This document shows positions 47,614-60,600 of a stretch of DNA of 64,000 nt, piece by piece. Both the position numbers and the translations under genes were made by a program. Each line of letters begins with the position of its first letter. Position 1 is the first letter of the stretch. The stretch comes from Xiphias gladius (Eukaryota; Chordata; Actinopteri; Istiophoriformes; Xiphiidae), in assembly GCF_016859285.1 (NCBI RefSeq), contig NC_053402.1:3481003-3545002 (forward strand), in the 5' to 3' direction. The notes under the pieces are model-generated. The model did no database searches. It saw only the letters and a program-made list of their open reading frames with translations, and had not been told where the DNA came from.

Positions 47614-50600
47614 AGAAAGAGATGAAGAAGTGGAGGAAGAAGAGAAAAGGGGATAGAGAAGAAGAGGATATACAAGAAATGATGGATGAAGAAAGAGGAG
47701 GAAGATAAACGGGAAGGGAGAAATTCATTTCTGTTCATCTACCTTTTAACCTTCGTCCTTCTGCCAATCTCCTCTTACTGGTCCAGTTGGATGGAGAACA
47801 TTCTTCTCTATGACCATCTAAAGGGACATTCCAGCAAACTCTCTTGGATCCTGTATCAGACCATCACACACCCACCCTCTGTGGTATTACTTTCAGTGTA
47901 GGCCTTGATAGACACAGGGCAGTTTATTTGCTTACCAATCTAAAAAAGTTAAAGAAAGAGACATGTTCCTAAAGTCTCAAATGAGTCATGTTTAAATTTC
48001 AAAAAATTAAGGCTACATATCCCAAGAGCACTACAGCAGCTAGCTGTGAAGCTAGCTAAAATTAAGTTGTGCTAGCTGCAAAAACTAACCACTTCCATTT
48101 CACTATATTAAAGCAATCCAGCAGATTTCACAGTTAACGCAAATACAGCAACATCAAAATAAAAATTATGTTAATTATCCTTTAGTGTAAGATTATATCA
48201 AGTATTTACATCTGCTATGAGAACAATAATAAGGAGATCCACATCACAGGTCACTTTTGTACCTAGCCAGTTAAGTCAGAGAATGTTTAAACATGCTAGT
48301 CAGTCATAGACTTAAAATCCACATTAAATTTATTGTATACTTTTGTCGTACACCAAACAGTGTAAAGTGCTGATACACTTGCTTTTAATGAGGCATTCCT
48401 GGGTTCTTGATGGTTCCATTGGACCTTTAGTCGTTTGGCTCTGATCTGCCCCAGAGATATGCTACCCTAACCTGAGGTGTCTTTACAAAGTTGCATAAAG
48501 GCCCAGTCACACCATAGAGTGGCATCCTGTTCAGCACGTCCATGCAAAAAATGTGGTGATAGTGGTAGTCACTACTTGCAGGACTAGTCGATAAACTACT
48601 TTAACTGGTGAACTAATGGCTAATGCTGTCACAACAGCTCCTCAAGCTAATTGGACAGTAACTTCACACATTTTGTTCAAAAGCCATATTGACCATGTCA
48701 CATCAGTCTTGGTCAGTTTTAATATGTCTGGTTTATTGTGAGCAGTGTCACAAATCAATGAGCAAGACTGCTTTGCTTTGTGACAATATTTGATTTTTAT
48801 TTGACCTGTGATAAATGTGATGAAGTACCTTGATTTGTCATCACTATATTAGCCAAAAACAGACATTCCCATCTGGTGGTTTTATGTATAAACACTTAAT
48901 CAGTTAATTTCAAAGACATTAAAATTTACTAATTTTAAGAATTACATATACCATGATAGAAGATATTATCCACATTGCCCACCCCTAATCACATTAGGTA
49001 CACAGGCAAGTATTTGAATAATACTATTGTGTTGGAACCACTCGTCTAAACATTTGTGGTGTACAAGGTTATTAGCCTGCAATTTTGTTGATATTATTTT
49101 TGATCCATAACTTTTGTCTATATCACTGGAGAATATATAGGGATCTCACATAGCTATTACTGTACTGTATGCATAACCTGCTGTAGATGAGTAGATGGCC
49201 ACTGAAAGCAGAAGAACATTCCTCTCTATGACTCTGGATTTGGAGAAAGTATTTGCACTTAAAAACTTACAGCACACAGGGACCATTCATTCAACATAAA
49301 ATCTAACTTTTTCCTATAATTGAATTTTCCTTCTTTCACACATTGTTGTCTTAACAGTCAAGCATCTTCCCTGATGTTGTTTGTTGTCCTGAACAAGCTA
49401 GCTGGCTCCCACAATAAGGATTTTCTGTATTCCTCGAACCCTCTGCTCAGACTGAATGTCTAAGTATGCTTCAAATGAACTAGTTCATTCAAGTCAAGAC
49501 CTGCTCTGAATGGCCACACTCAATGGCGGGATTCTCTTGGCTGCACCCTACTGCCTCGCTGATTGCCTAATTCCAGCAACTCTTTTTCTTCTTTTAACTT
49601 CTTTTTTTTTTCTTGGCCTGTTTCCAAGTGACCTCTGCTGTGGTTAATTTGTGATGTGAAAAGGAAATAGGACCAACCACAGGATTTAACGATAGTAGAT
49701 ATGGGGTTTCAGCATGAAGGAAATAATTGGATAGTCATGGTGATACATATGCACTTAAGCATGTTTTGTGGATTTATCCGTGATAGAAGAGAAAATGAAA
49801 AGGAGTTAAACAGAGCGAATATCCTACTCCCTGTGCTTTGGCAATTCCCTTTTAAAAACTAGGGGAAATGTAGCGTCTGTAATATTGCAGTAAAAGTTGC
49901 TTCTTTTACATCCTATTTCTACCTGTTCATTATTATTCAAGTGGGTCCAGTGTTGATCATGCAAGATAGCATCATCTAACCTAACCCAACCAAACTGTAC
50001 AATGATTAATAATAAATAATAATAAATTCTTTGTTTGAAGCATAGAGAGGACTGAAGATAAAAAGGAAGACTTCACTCACACTTAACTCACGGTCTTTCT
50101 CTTCATTTAACATCACACATGAAACAGGTCTTTACAAATCAGCCTGAGAGACAAAATAGAGCTTGAGTTGAATCCTTTCAGCCGAGCTCATATGTGTTCA
50201 TATCATTTTGCACTCCTGTCATCTTTTTTGAGTTTCCTCATAGTGATAAGGTGTGGGAGCTGATACTCTTAAAGGATGTGTACTTCCTTTGGCAGAGCAT
50301 ATTAAAAGTATGTACAGTACGGTCTTTCCAGACTTTTAACTGGAATCGAACAGTGTGTAACAATGTGAAATGTGCAGTTTTTTTCTCCTTGACAAATGTA
50401 TGAATATATACAAAACCTCCTAGTCGGAAGTAATGACTATCAGTTAATTTCATTAGTAAAGTTAAGAATTGAGATCATTTGAGGTGTTTTTTCTTCGAGT
50501 GCTTGAAGGCTGTTTCGGAAATTTTGAAAAAAAATTAGAGCTGTGGATGTTGTATTTTCAGGCTTATTGTGTGGTGGTTGAATTTGCTCTGCTGTATGTG

Positions 50601-53050
50601 TGTGTTAATGTTATCTTTTGCAAAAAATGTTACCAGATTGACTTTGCACGTGAGAGGACTTGAAGGATTTGTGGTTAAAGAAATCATTTAATAAAACAGC
50701 TCTTGTTGTAGAATTATGATAAATTGTGTGCATACCTGGTACCAGTATCACTGGTCAAGAAAAAAGATTTAGCACAGAGATGCTACTCTATGTTTTTGTT
50801 TTTTGGCCAAGCTGCAAATTCAAATAAAAATTGCTGTCTCTAGAAAACCATAGACACTTAGCCTGCAATTAAATTAGGAATAGTTTAATGTTTTGAGAAA
50901 TATGCTTATTCATTTTCCATTTCCATTCTTATGTCTGTACACTAATTATGAACCTACCATAGCCTTTAGCTTATCTTAGCATATAGACTGGAAACGGGGA
51001 AACAGCTAGTTTAGCTCTGTCTAAAGGTAACAACATTCACCCACCAGCACCTCTAAAGCTCAGTAATAAGCAGAAGTCACTGTATTGAGCCAAGAAACAG
51101 CCCAGAACATACAGTAGTCCTGCATAAAACAACAGCGTTGCCGTTTGTCACTTTGTTTTTTGTCTGAATTAAACTGTTGATATAAGGTGTTCATTGGTGA
51201 GCTTTAGAGATGATGGTAGGTGGTTTTTGTTACCTTCAGACAGAGCCAGGCTAGCTGGTTCACCATTTCCTCCCAGGGAATGTAGGACATGCAAGGTAGC
51301 CGTGATGCACACGAGAATGCGTAGTTAAAAGCAAGTATATCAGTTATCTAACTCTGAATAGGAGTGCAAAGTGTATTTCCCATAATGTTGAGCTATTCCT
51401 TTAAATGTTAGACAGAGTCGTTTTCATCTGTGCAGCTCAGCCAAAAACTGAATATTTAAACTCCTGACTAACTTGACTCATGCAAAATGATGAGGATATG
51501 GGGTGGAGATTTTGATGGGACGTTTTCCACTCAGCAGTGCAAATTTTACAATACCAGAGTTCTCAGTGAAACTGACTGGCTCTGTTGTAAAATAGACACA
51601 AAACATTAACTTAAACATGTTTTGATGACAAGTATTTGAAAAGGAAACAAGGAATTTGTCATTGAAACATATTTTTGTGTTTTTTTTTTTTTTTTCTTTA
51701 TTTGGGGCTGTCTATTTGAGTTCATCTTCTGCTACAAAGTTCCTGCAGTAAACTCTGTTATCCGCCGTAGTTTACCAGACCTTTACATCATGTGTACTAC
51801 GTTTTATTATACATTTTGCATCACATTGACTCAACAGAATCTTGCCACATTCCCTTTAAAAGACGTAAAGTATTCTCAATGAAACCCTGCTGCACATATC
51901 CAATCCAAATTCTTGTGAAATGGAAACTGGCGGATATTTGCACTTGATGAAGTGTATGTGTTCCACTGGGGGAGGTCAGGTAAAATATTTTCATATCGGG
52001 GTAACAATACAAGTAAAGTATTTAAGGAAGAAGAGAAAAGCTGGATTTTTAAAGCTTTTTTTTCTGTGTTGTACTGTGTATGAACATGGTTATGATATAC
52101 AAATCAATCTGTCTCAAGTTAAAATCAGTACAATATAGGGTGACAATGTTTTACAAAAGGAAACCTTCACTGAGGCCAGTGTCAATGAAATGAAGTACCA
52201 ACTTTAAATAGAGGACCCCATGCTCTGAACTAGTGAAGAAATTTGATAAACATTTGTTTGTATAATAATTCCTTTCTCCTAAGCTAGATAGTATGTGAAC
52301 AACCCTGTAACATGTACTTCTGTTCTGTGGCTAAACAATAGACACTGTCACCTGAATCCTTGCTTACAGTAACACAATAAAAAGAAGAAGCCAAAAGCAC
52401 AAGAATAGTTGGGGTAGTACTCAGAGGCATTGTAGTTTATTAGTTAGTATTGTTGAGAACTCAGGATTTTAACACAGAACTCATATATTTGTGCTGTGTC
52501 CGTGGAGCTCTGCTGTCATCTCACCATCTCTGTCAGGCTGAAGTGCATTCAAGAAAGAAAAAAAAATGCTGACTAACAGCTGAGTTAAATTCCCAAACTG
52601 GCCAGTATAATACCGGAAGTGAGGCGGTTTTGTATTTTCAAAATGAAAGGAAGAAAGGAATAAAATGCGGCGATTTCCTTTTAACAGCCTGTGGGCTCAA
52701 AGGTTTTTTTATTGTAAACAAGCGCTCCATCAGAAAAAGAAGAAATCAAGAAATGGTCCGCTGAAAAGTGGCTTTTCTTGTTCCTTCGCTGAACTTAAAC
52801 GGAAAAACGAAAAAAGGAAAAAACTGGAAGAGTGTTTTTTTTTTTTTTTGGGGGGGGGTCACCGTCAGCTGGCATCTCTTATTTAAAAAAAAATGCAGGG
52901 TTTCATTGGGGTAAAGAAAACATCATCCATGATAATTTAATACAGAGTTGTACATAACAAGTAAATATGATCATATCCAAACACTCAACTCACTGTATCA
53001 CTAAATGTTGAGTAAACTTGGTGAAACAGCCTGCTGGACATACTAAAAAG
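47614..53050 (+). other. nbr1: nbr1 3' UTR and downstream spacer
   Basis: No coding exon is seen. The DNA directly after the stop is purine-rich. Candidate AATAAA signals lie at 50690-50695 and 52376-52381. A foldback repeat (50880-51420) would lie inside the UTR if the distal site were used. The region 52400-53050 holds low-complexity A, T and G runs (for example near 52835-52860) and no gene. Confidence 0.5.
50880..51420. mobile_element. Palindromic foldback element (family A), copy 4
   Basis: This is the clearest copy. The left end is 'agtttaatgttttgagaaat' with 'cttatcttagcatatagact' and 'tagctctgtctaaaggtaac'. The inverted right half has 'gttaccttcagacagagcca', 'ggctagctgg' and the end 'cataatgttgagctattcct'. 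The halves can pair over much of their length. Confidence 0.75.
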
Positions 53051-53077
53051 TGATATCAATGACAGCTTTACTTCGGA

Positions 53078-53270
53078 AGCGGCTGCGTCTTCAGTCTAGC
53101 CGGGTATCAACTTTATGTTCTTGTTTGCTTTACTTTGAAGGCTGACAGAGGAAGTGGCCTGTGGGGCGTGACGGTAACGGACTTGTGTGTCGCTGCCACC
53201 AGTAAACGCAACACACGAACAAACAAGAACGCAGCCTTCGGTACCTGGCTAGACTGAAGACGAAGTCGCT
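53078..53270. repeat. Long inverted repeat near the tmem106a promoter
   Basis: CGTCTTCAGTCTAGCC at 53086-53101 is the exact reverse complement of 53247-53262. Further inside, GTTCTTGTTTG at 53117-53127 is the exact reverse complement of 53220-53230. The two stems are nested, so about 190 bases can form one long interrupted hairpin. Confidence 0.85.
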
Positions 53271-53477
53271 GTCAGAATTATCACACAGAAGCTCAGCGGT
53301 CAGGTAAACTGTCAGCACACTGTGATCATCCCGCAACTGAGAAGCATCTGGAAGGCGGTTAATTATGGGAAATCAATGTGCGACATGTTTTAGAGAGCTT
53401 GTTGCGATATGTTGCCTTCACTGCAGAAATCGGACTAAACGTTATTAAATGATCAATATTCGTGCTTCCTTCCTTTC

Positions 53478-53671
53478 GTTGCCGGTGGCAAGGCAACGAC
53501 CGTCCTGCACGTAGTTTAAACTGCCAATTGCGCCCTCTGTGTTCTTTAAACATAATCTAGGTGGGAGGTTTATCTTCTATGTGTTGGAAGCAAAAATGTT
53601 GATGATAAAATTAAATGCGAAGTTCATCTTGTTTACTGCAGTACACGGTGTCTGCAATGCTCGACTGCCAG
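53478..53671 (+). promoter_or_regulatory. tmem106a: Candidate tmem106a promoter element and first exon
   Basis: GTTGCC at 53478-53483 and GGCAAC at 53492-53497 form an RFX/X-box-like inverted motif in a CpG-containing stretch. Downstream, a donor (CCAG|GTAAGA) at 53671/53672 could splice to the acceptor at 57621-57622, which lies two bases before the tmem106a start codon. The exon would include an ATG at 53596 that reads 25 codons, is mostly hydrophobic, and enters tmem106a in frame. Whether it is leader or coding cannot be settled here. Confidence 0.5.
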
Positions 53672-53829
53672 GTAAGATCATTACATTTTAAGACAACTGT
53701 TTGTCACCGGAATAATTCTATACTCTCCACTATTGAATTATAAAGATTAAAAGTTTTAGAATACCTCAGTTTTTCCAGCTGTTTTTTAAATGTACGTAAT
53801 TCAATGACTAACTGTTTCTGAAATTAAAG

Positions 53830-54360
53830 CATATAGCCAATAAATAATTGGGGATTTTAAAAACAAGGAATCATGGAATCTTTTTTTGTTGAACAAATTT
53901 TAATCTACATTTTTGTCTCACTCAGCAGCCAGACACACTTGTGCTGCTCTTTATATAATAGAAATCAAATATTGTTCAGAAAGTTCTTCCCAACTCTTTC
54001 GCAAAAGTTCCCACAAATGTTGTTGCACTTGTAGGCGGTTTAGGTTTCACTTTCTGTCCCGTTCATCTCAAACCATCTCCATGGGGTTTAAGACCAGACA
54101 CTTTGCTGGTCTTCCATCATGTGAAATCACCACAACCATTCTTTTCTTCTAATGTTTTGGGTCTTTATCTTGCTCTAGGATGAACCTCCGACCAACCACT
54201 CTGTCTATATTTGTTACTTGTGTTTTTCTCATCATTCTGAAGCAATATACAGTCCTACTTCCTACAGTACAGTGTTGTCCTAATAATGCATCAGAGGGTG
54301 TAGTAAGGGTTTGTTCCAGCACTGCCTTTGTACAGACAGAGGGCTTGTAAGTTATCAAAA
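53830..54360 (-). mobile_element. Decayed Tc1-like element, 3' half, minus strand
   Basis: The minus strand shows the second catalytic block (LEQDKDPKH near 54149-54175), then, after a gap and stop codons, a LNPMEMV block near 54075-54095 and QQHLWELLRKSWEEL near 53990-54035. Block order and the EMV/DER sequence mark a different Tc1-like family from the CAGTTAGG one. Multiple stops make it dead. It lies in the putative first tmem106a intron. Confidence 0.8.
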
Positions 54361-54589
54361 AAAGTTGGGGAATTGGTAGGAATTGTTTGCATTACCTTTC
54401 AAGGCTTCATCTACTTCCATTTAAGGTTATTCACCAGAATTGAACTGCTTAAATTCCAATAAAAACAGGAAAAAATTGGCTAGCCAGCTACTGTAAAGAT
54501 TATGAGTAAAACTCCCCCCAGGAGAGAGTCTCAAAAACTATAGAATTGACTGCATTCATAAATGCAGGCAGCTCTACAGCATTTGGAGT

Positions 54590-54965
54590 CATGTTTGAGT
54601 CCACCTGTTGAATGTAAGTCCAATAGTCACTCACTTTTAGCTCTGTTTTGGACTCCACCAATTCCTGAGAAAAATATCTGGCTCTTTAGCTGCAAAACGA
54701 TCCACTATGTTTAACAGGTAGTCTGTAACAGTGTCTGTTCGCTATGTGGTGCTGGGCACGTACTGAACAGTAGGTTTATCTGAACTTTTTCACTGTAAAC
54801 AGCTGCCTGCTACTGCTAAAAACCTGAAGCAAAAGCTGTGGGCTACAAAACCAAAAAATTAGCTTAAAGATGTTAAATTGCTCTCTAGAACTGAGGGGAA
54901 CTGCAGAGTTGGTGATAATTCTCAGCTGATTTGTTGTAGGATGAACACCTCTGATGTTACACGCA
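54590..54965 (+). repeat. Family B repeat, copy 3
   Basis: It shares the ordered blocks of 32630-33010, including 'gtccacctgttgaatgtaag', 'gtgggctacaaaacc' and 'gcagagttggtgataattc'. It is immediately followed by the TTAA-flanked MITE. Confidence 0.7.
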
Positions 54966-54981
54966 GTAATTTCATCCACTG

Positions 54982-55290
54982 TTAAAGGAAAATTCCAGTA
55001 TATTTCAACCTGGCATATTTCCTTTAAATGTAGCCATTGTGACTCTATGGTTTACTTTGGGGCAGACTCAAAGACAAAAGTTTGAAATAATTCATATAAT
55101 AAAAATTATTTTTATCTGGAAAGCTGTAGGAAGCTGGTACAGCTTACCCTGACGTACAATGATTTTGCAAGTCCTTGTTTCCCTGTATCTCTATAACAGA
55201 GTTGATAAGTGTAAAGCATAACCCAAAGTCACAGTTGCCACATTTATCAGAAATATACCAGGTTTAAAATATACCAGACCTTTCCTTTAA
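54982..55290. mobile_element. TTAA-flanked MITE of about 309 bp
   Basis: The left end TTAAAGGAAAATTCCAGTAT and the right end (reverse complement TTAAAGGAAAGGTCTGGTAT) form terminal inverted repeats, with 'aacctgg' and 'ccaggttt' continuing the pairing. Both edges are TTAA. The body has no coding capacity. TTAA target choice suggests mobilisation by a piggyBac-type transposase, which is inference only. Confidence 0.65.
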
Positions 55291-56214
55291 TATAAAAAAT
55301 ACTGAAGGAAAATTTTCTGTGGGTTGAACTAACCTCAGGACCCATGCGCAAAAAATTTAAAACCCTTTTCAAAATAGCATTTTAAAATTCAATTTTTAGT
55401 AAGTCTTTCTAAGACAGATAAAGGAAATTGACTTATTTGCTGATTAATTAAATAATTATCTTTCACGTCAACTTTATTAATACTCTGAGTTTAAATGCAA
55501 GTTAATCACTTCATAAAGCTTTTTAAAATTGATTGATTTATTGATTATATTTAACTCTATATACTGCAGCCAGTGCTTGTAGCAACTAAATTCAATTTCT
55601 TCCATGTAATGTTATACCATTTCAAATAAATTGCCCTTTGAATGACATTACATTGTTAAAGGAATTGGTAGTAATTCATTTATTACATCTTGTTGGCATT
55701 ATCATGACTTCGTAAACTACATTATATAATTTAATAAAGTGATTATGCTAAAGCATTACAGCATTACACAGCCATTCATCACATGACAAGCTCTCATTAT
55801 AAGCCAATGTGAAGGAATATTTCTAACATTACAACAAACTATAAAACCTTTCATCTCTATTCACAGTGCATGGATGCTGTTAGGAAACTAAGGCTGTCCA
55901 TGTTGATTTGTATTTGTTTTTAAAAGCACTATTGTTTCTTTGATCTGAAAGCTATCATTATCTTTGCTTTGCTAGTTTTTTTTGGAGGCCTGTGTGTACC
56001 TGCAATTTCTCAGCAGGAACCTTCACCACATTCATAAACAGTGAGTCTACAGTATTCTGTTTATTTTAAACACTATTGTAGCGGGATAGCTTTTAGGTCC
56101 TAATGTCGTCCTTCCTCTTTCATTTATTTAAGTCACCTACATCTTCTCCACATGCAGGTGCAAATAGTTCCTGTTTTAGTTTAGTTTATTTTTAGTTTTA
56201 GAGAACATACTATA

Positions 56215-56640
56215 CCCTACTTAGCCAAAGGTTTGTGGACAACAGAACATTTAACCCATATGTAATTGCTGATCATGTCATACCAAAAACATGGTCATTA
56301 AGGGATAGTTTCATATTTTTAACAGTCTGTCTTAAGACAGTTAGTCAGGTGCCAAAATGAGGTGTGAAACGGGTTTGACTTGCTGCTAGTGTTCTTCCTG
56401 TTCATACTGGCCATCAAGAAATCCCTTCCTAACATTCTTCCAGTGATGGAGTACAAATCCGCAGTCCTCATTCTGTGCCAGAATACATTCCAAAATTTTG
56501 CTGTTTCTAAAGTCTCGGTTAAGCAAGATAAGTGAGTATCTTCCAAAGTTACAGTCTTTTTTGTGTCAAATTTCTTGTATCCTTTATATTGCTGCCCCTC
56601 TGCCATGGCTCAACATGGAAACACTGTCCAGGGAACCAGT
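56215..56640. repeat. Two adjoining DNA-repeat fragments
   Basis: 'gccaaaggtttgtggacaac' with 'ccatatgtaattgctgatca' (56223-56310) resembles the end of a common fish transposon. The next stretch (about 56290-56640) contains a 95-codon minus-strand frame (56319-56606) that looks like sequence repeated in fish genomes rather than a gene; I do not recognise a domain in it. Confidence 0.4.
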
Positions 56641-56849
56641 TAGAAGTAATTCGGTACTAAAAAGACAGTAACAGTGACACAGATTGCATTTTTGCATGGA
56701 AGGAGTGTGGATTGTGTCCCTCATCACTAACATTAATAAAGCATTTGGAAGAGATATCTTATAATATGCTGCTATATGCTGCTATAGTTTAACAGTGTTT
56801 TCTGCTAATGACTGACAGTGTGGTTTTAGGACCAGTGTCAGTAAAAGCT

Positions 56850-57480
56850 GAGATTATGAGAATTAGTTCTTAATATTTAGAGAAAAAATCCATAATATTG
56901 TGATGATACGGTCATAATTTTACATAAGAATAATATTTTAGAATAGCTGTAATATTTCAAGATAAGGTAATTACTTATGAAGAAAAGGTCATATCATTTG
57001 AATAAACACAGTTATATAAAAAAGTTATATTATCTTTAATATTGAAGCTTTAGTGTTGTCCTTATCTTGTAAGTCGCTTTGGATAAAAGTGTCTGCCAAA
57101 TGAGTAAATGTAAATTCAATATCTCAAAAAAAAAAACTTTTATGAGAAAAGTCATAGTATTGAAATAAAGTTTTAGTTTTACATAAAAAGATCAAAAATA
57201 AAACTAGTTTTATGAGAAATTTTCCTATGTAGTTGTAATGTTTAAAATATAGCTTCAGTTTTATGAGAAAAATAATATTAAAGTACGTCATAAAAAAAGT
57301 TAAAATATTTCAAAAATGAACTAGTCATTTTATGAGAAATTTTATAACATTAGGATAAAGTTCAAATTTTATGAAAAAGTTGTAATATTTCCTTAAAAGA
57401 ATAAAATATATTTTTATTATTTTTACTAGAAAAATTCATGTATGAGATGAAAATTATAGTACTAATAATAGTATATTTGA
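56850..57480. repeat. Degenerate AT-rich tandem repeat ('ttttatgagaaa' unit)
   Basis: The motif 'ttttatgagaaa' followed by a run containing 'gtcataatatt' or 'aaagttaaaatat' recurs at least seven times with variable spacing of about 40-60 bases. This matches a common vertebrate low-complexity repeat type. It lies about 150 bases before the tmem106a start exon. Confidence 0.65.
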
Positions 57481-57624
57481 TATGTATTTATAATATAAGA
57501 ACAAAACATATTTTCATAACATTATTCTGAAAATATTGGTAATGCAACTTAATTTTTTACCCCTATTAGTCCATCAAGTTTTGAAGTTGACTAGTATCTG
57601 AAATGTTCTTCTTCCTTCCTAGGT

Positions 57625-60600
57625 ATGGGGGCTGTTCCTAGCAGGTGTGATGGTGGCACTGGGAGTGCAGGATTACAGCACAGTAGGAGTGGCCAAGACA
57701 ACGACCACCTGCCTATAATTGAGAAGGCTGACATCAAGAGGCGGAGCTCCAACAGGAGAGACAGCTCAGGAGAGACAGTTCACTGTCCGACCTGCTGGGG
57801 TACCGGACGTATACCCAGAGGTACTGAACACCCACAGACACTAGGGCAGTCACTTTCACAAAAAATCAAGTTCGAACAAATTTGAACTGGCAAATAATCA
57901 ATATACCACAATTAGGACCACAGTCATTATTATGATTATCCGATTGGCACCGCTCTGCTCACTAATCTTCTCCTCTGTTTTTATTGATTAGTTTAGTTTA
58001 CCGATAGTGAATTTTAAGAGCGCCCTCTGCTGGACCACAAGGTAAACTACTTCAAAAAGTCTGATGTGCTTATAGACTGTAAATTTTGAATTTGAACAGG
58101 TCATTATAGTTAATATATTTAATTTTTTCCCACATTCAAATGAGTGTTCGAATTTTGAATAAAAAGTTACAGCACACACAAACGCACGCATGCACACACA
58201 GGCACATACATCTGTGTCCCCTGCTTTAGGCTTTGGAATAAGAAGGTCCCTACATTCTACCCCAGAGCGTCAGCTAAAGATTATTTCCATTATTGATTAA
58301 TCTGTTGATAATTTCTTCTATTAATTACTTCTTTTTTAATTCCATTTAATATAACAATTAAAGGGTAAATACACTCTCAAATTCTGCTAGAACCTTGTCT
58401 CCCAGCATATGTAAAAAAAATGCAGAGGAGTGATGGAGCAGCAACAGCGGGAGGGGTGGCCTTGTAGCTAAGTAGTGTGTGACATGGAATGTCAGTGTGT
58501 AACTGTGTGGGTATCTGTGTTGTAGTGGAGCTAGCAGCTCTACTGTCAGAGGCTCTCCAGTGTGTGTCTGTGGGAGAGTGTCAGTACATAGCCGTGGCCA
58601 TGATGTTTATCATGGTTAATGTTATGATTTGTCAACCGTGCAGTCTGCACACTTGTAGCATGGACAGTCTATACAATCCCAAATTTTGACTATGTGCTGA
58701 CCTTATTTAAAATAGGTAAATTTCTTTTACTGCTGCTTTAGGTTAAGTAGAGCTCGAATGATAAATTGACGGGACCATGTGTCATGGTGATGTCCGTACA
58801 GAAGAGAAAAAGATATGTTATGTCATCTGGAAACAGTGTCTCCATTACATAGTTTGACCACCCAAGAGCACAGACAGGTTGATTGTTACACTATTGTTAC
58901 ATTGCCTCCGTGTTTCTTTGATATGAAACCATGACCATGTGTGTTACAGGTCAGGAGAGCAAGCTAGTGGCTGTCATCCCCTGTAATGACCAGAGGCTGA
59001 GACCCAGGCACACGTAAGGAAGCAAATACTGACCACCTTAATTAAGGTTGATTTAAGTTATTTTTAAAACCTAAAAATAAAAAAACTTTCACTGGACTAT
59101 ATGAACTGATGATGATTTTGATGTTTCCTCCTCTCTCAGGAAGCTGTATGTTGCTGTGTCTGTTGGTGTGTGCCTCATGGTCAGCACCCTAGTGTTGTTC
59201 TTCCTGTTTCCTCGCTCTGTCTTTCTGTCTTCAGTAGCCGTAAAGTCATCCTTTGTTTACTTCACTGAAAACGAAGTGCAAATTAACATCACGGTGGGTA
59301 GAGAGAAAATGAAGGAGCGAAGCAAAGGGTTTGATGGATGAAAATAACTAAGAAGTCAAGGTGTGGAGGGATGTATTGATAGGATGAGCCATAATTCTTT
59401 TGATTGCCATTACTCATAGGAATAATGGTATGTCCTCTGATTCATCATGCTGTCTTTCAGTCACAACTCTTTTCTTTGTAGAATGTGTTGAACATAACCA
59501 ACCACAACTTTGCAACGGTACAGGCCTATAATCTGACAGTGCAGGCCCTCAACTTTGACATGGTGGTGGGAACAGTGTCGATCAAGAACGTCACCTCTGT
59601 CAAACCTCTGTCCATCAAAACGGTGAGCCATCCCAACCTCACAGAAACAGCTAGTAGGGATGGCCTGAAAGGATGATTAAAAATATTTTTAGTCATTAAC
59701 ATTATTATCACAAAAACTGTCAAAAAACACAAGACAGACAGATCTAATATATCTGCAACGCCATATACAGCAGCATGCTGGTTAAGAGATAAGTCTGGTT
59801 ATATTCCATATTTTGTCTGTGAAATTGGATAAAATCGTCCACGAAGTTGTCAGTTTGATTATTTCATATGATTTTGCATACCTTTGCCATATTATGATAT
59901 TTCTTTATATCAGAAAAATACTTGATAATATGATTAAAAAATACTTGTTGATATTGTTTTATGATGAATGGAACTAGTTGTCAGTGTTAATACTTTAGGA
60001 GTGAGGAATGGGAATGACTTGCTTCTGCCTCTTTCTTTTCTTCGCAGTACTCCTTTGTGATCCCCATCAACCTGACAGACCGTGGCCTGAGGTGAGTTGC
60101 CAGCGTTACTTACAGTACAATTCAGCAGACAGAGGACAGAAAAATTCTCTCAAGCATTTAAAGAGGCTCTGAATAAAACCTTATTTAAGAAGACTTGGTG
60201 GTGTGACTAACTTGTTCAGTTACAATGTGTATCAAAATGGAGACTGTCAGGAGATCATTTTGATACACATTGTGACTGGTTCAGTTACAATGCGTATCAA
60301 AATGGAGACTGTCAGGAGATCATTGCTGAGGTTTCTACTCTGCAAATGTAAACAGATTACTCTTTGTGTCGACTTCTGACACCTGCTGATGGATCAATGT
60401 CTAAGACTTGTGATATACTCTTTATCAATATACTGTATATACATAGACAAGCATCTACAATTTGAGCTTTGTGTGTACATGGAGGATTAAAAAAAAAGAA
60501 AATAAATTCAGCAGTTATGTCCTACTTAACACTTGAAATACTGTTTTCATTTGTTAATTATTTTAAATCACTTCTACTTTCCAGTTTTGCACTCACTTTG

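Noticed and set aside
56319..56606. 95-codon minus-strand frame
   Set aside because: It looks like repeated noncoding sequence next to a transposon end. No domain was recognised and no splice partner was found.
58489..58689. 66-codon frame in a tmem106a intron, possible extra exon
   Set aside because: Exons 57820 and 58950 join in phase without it, and its sequence has no TMEM106 similarity.
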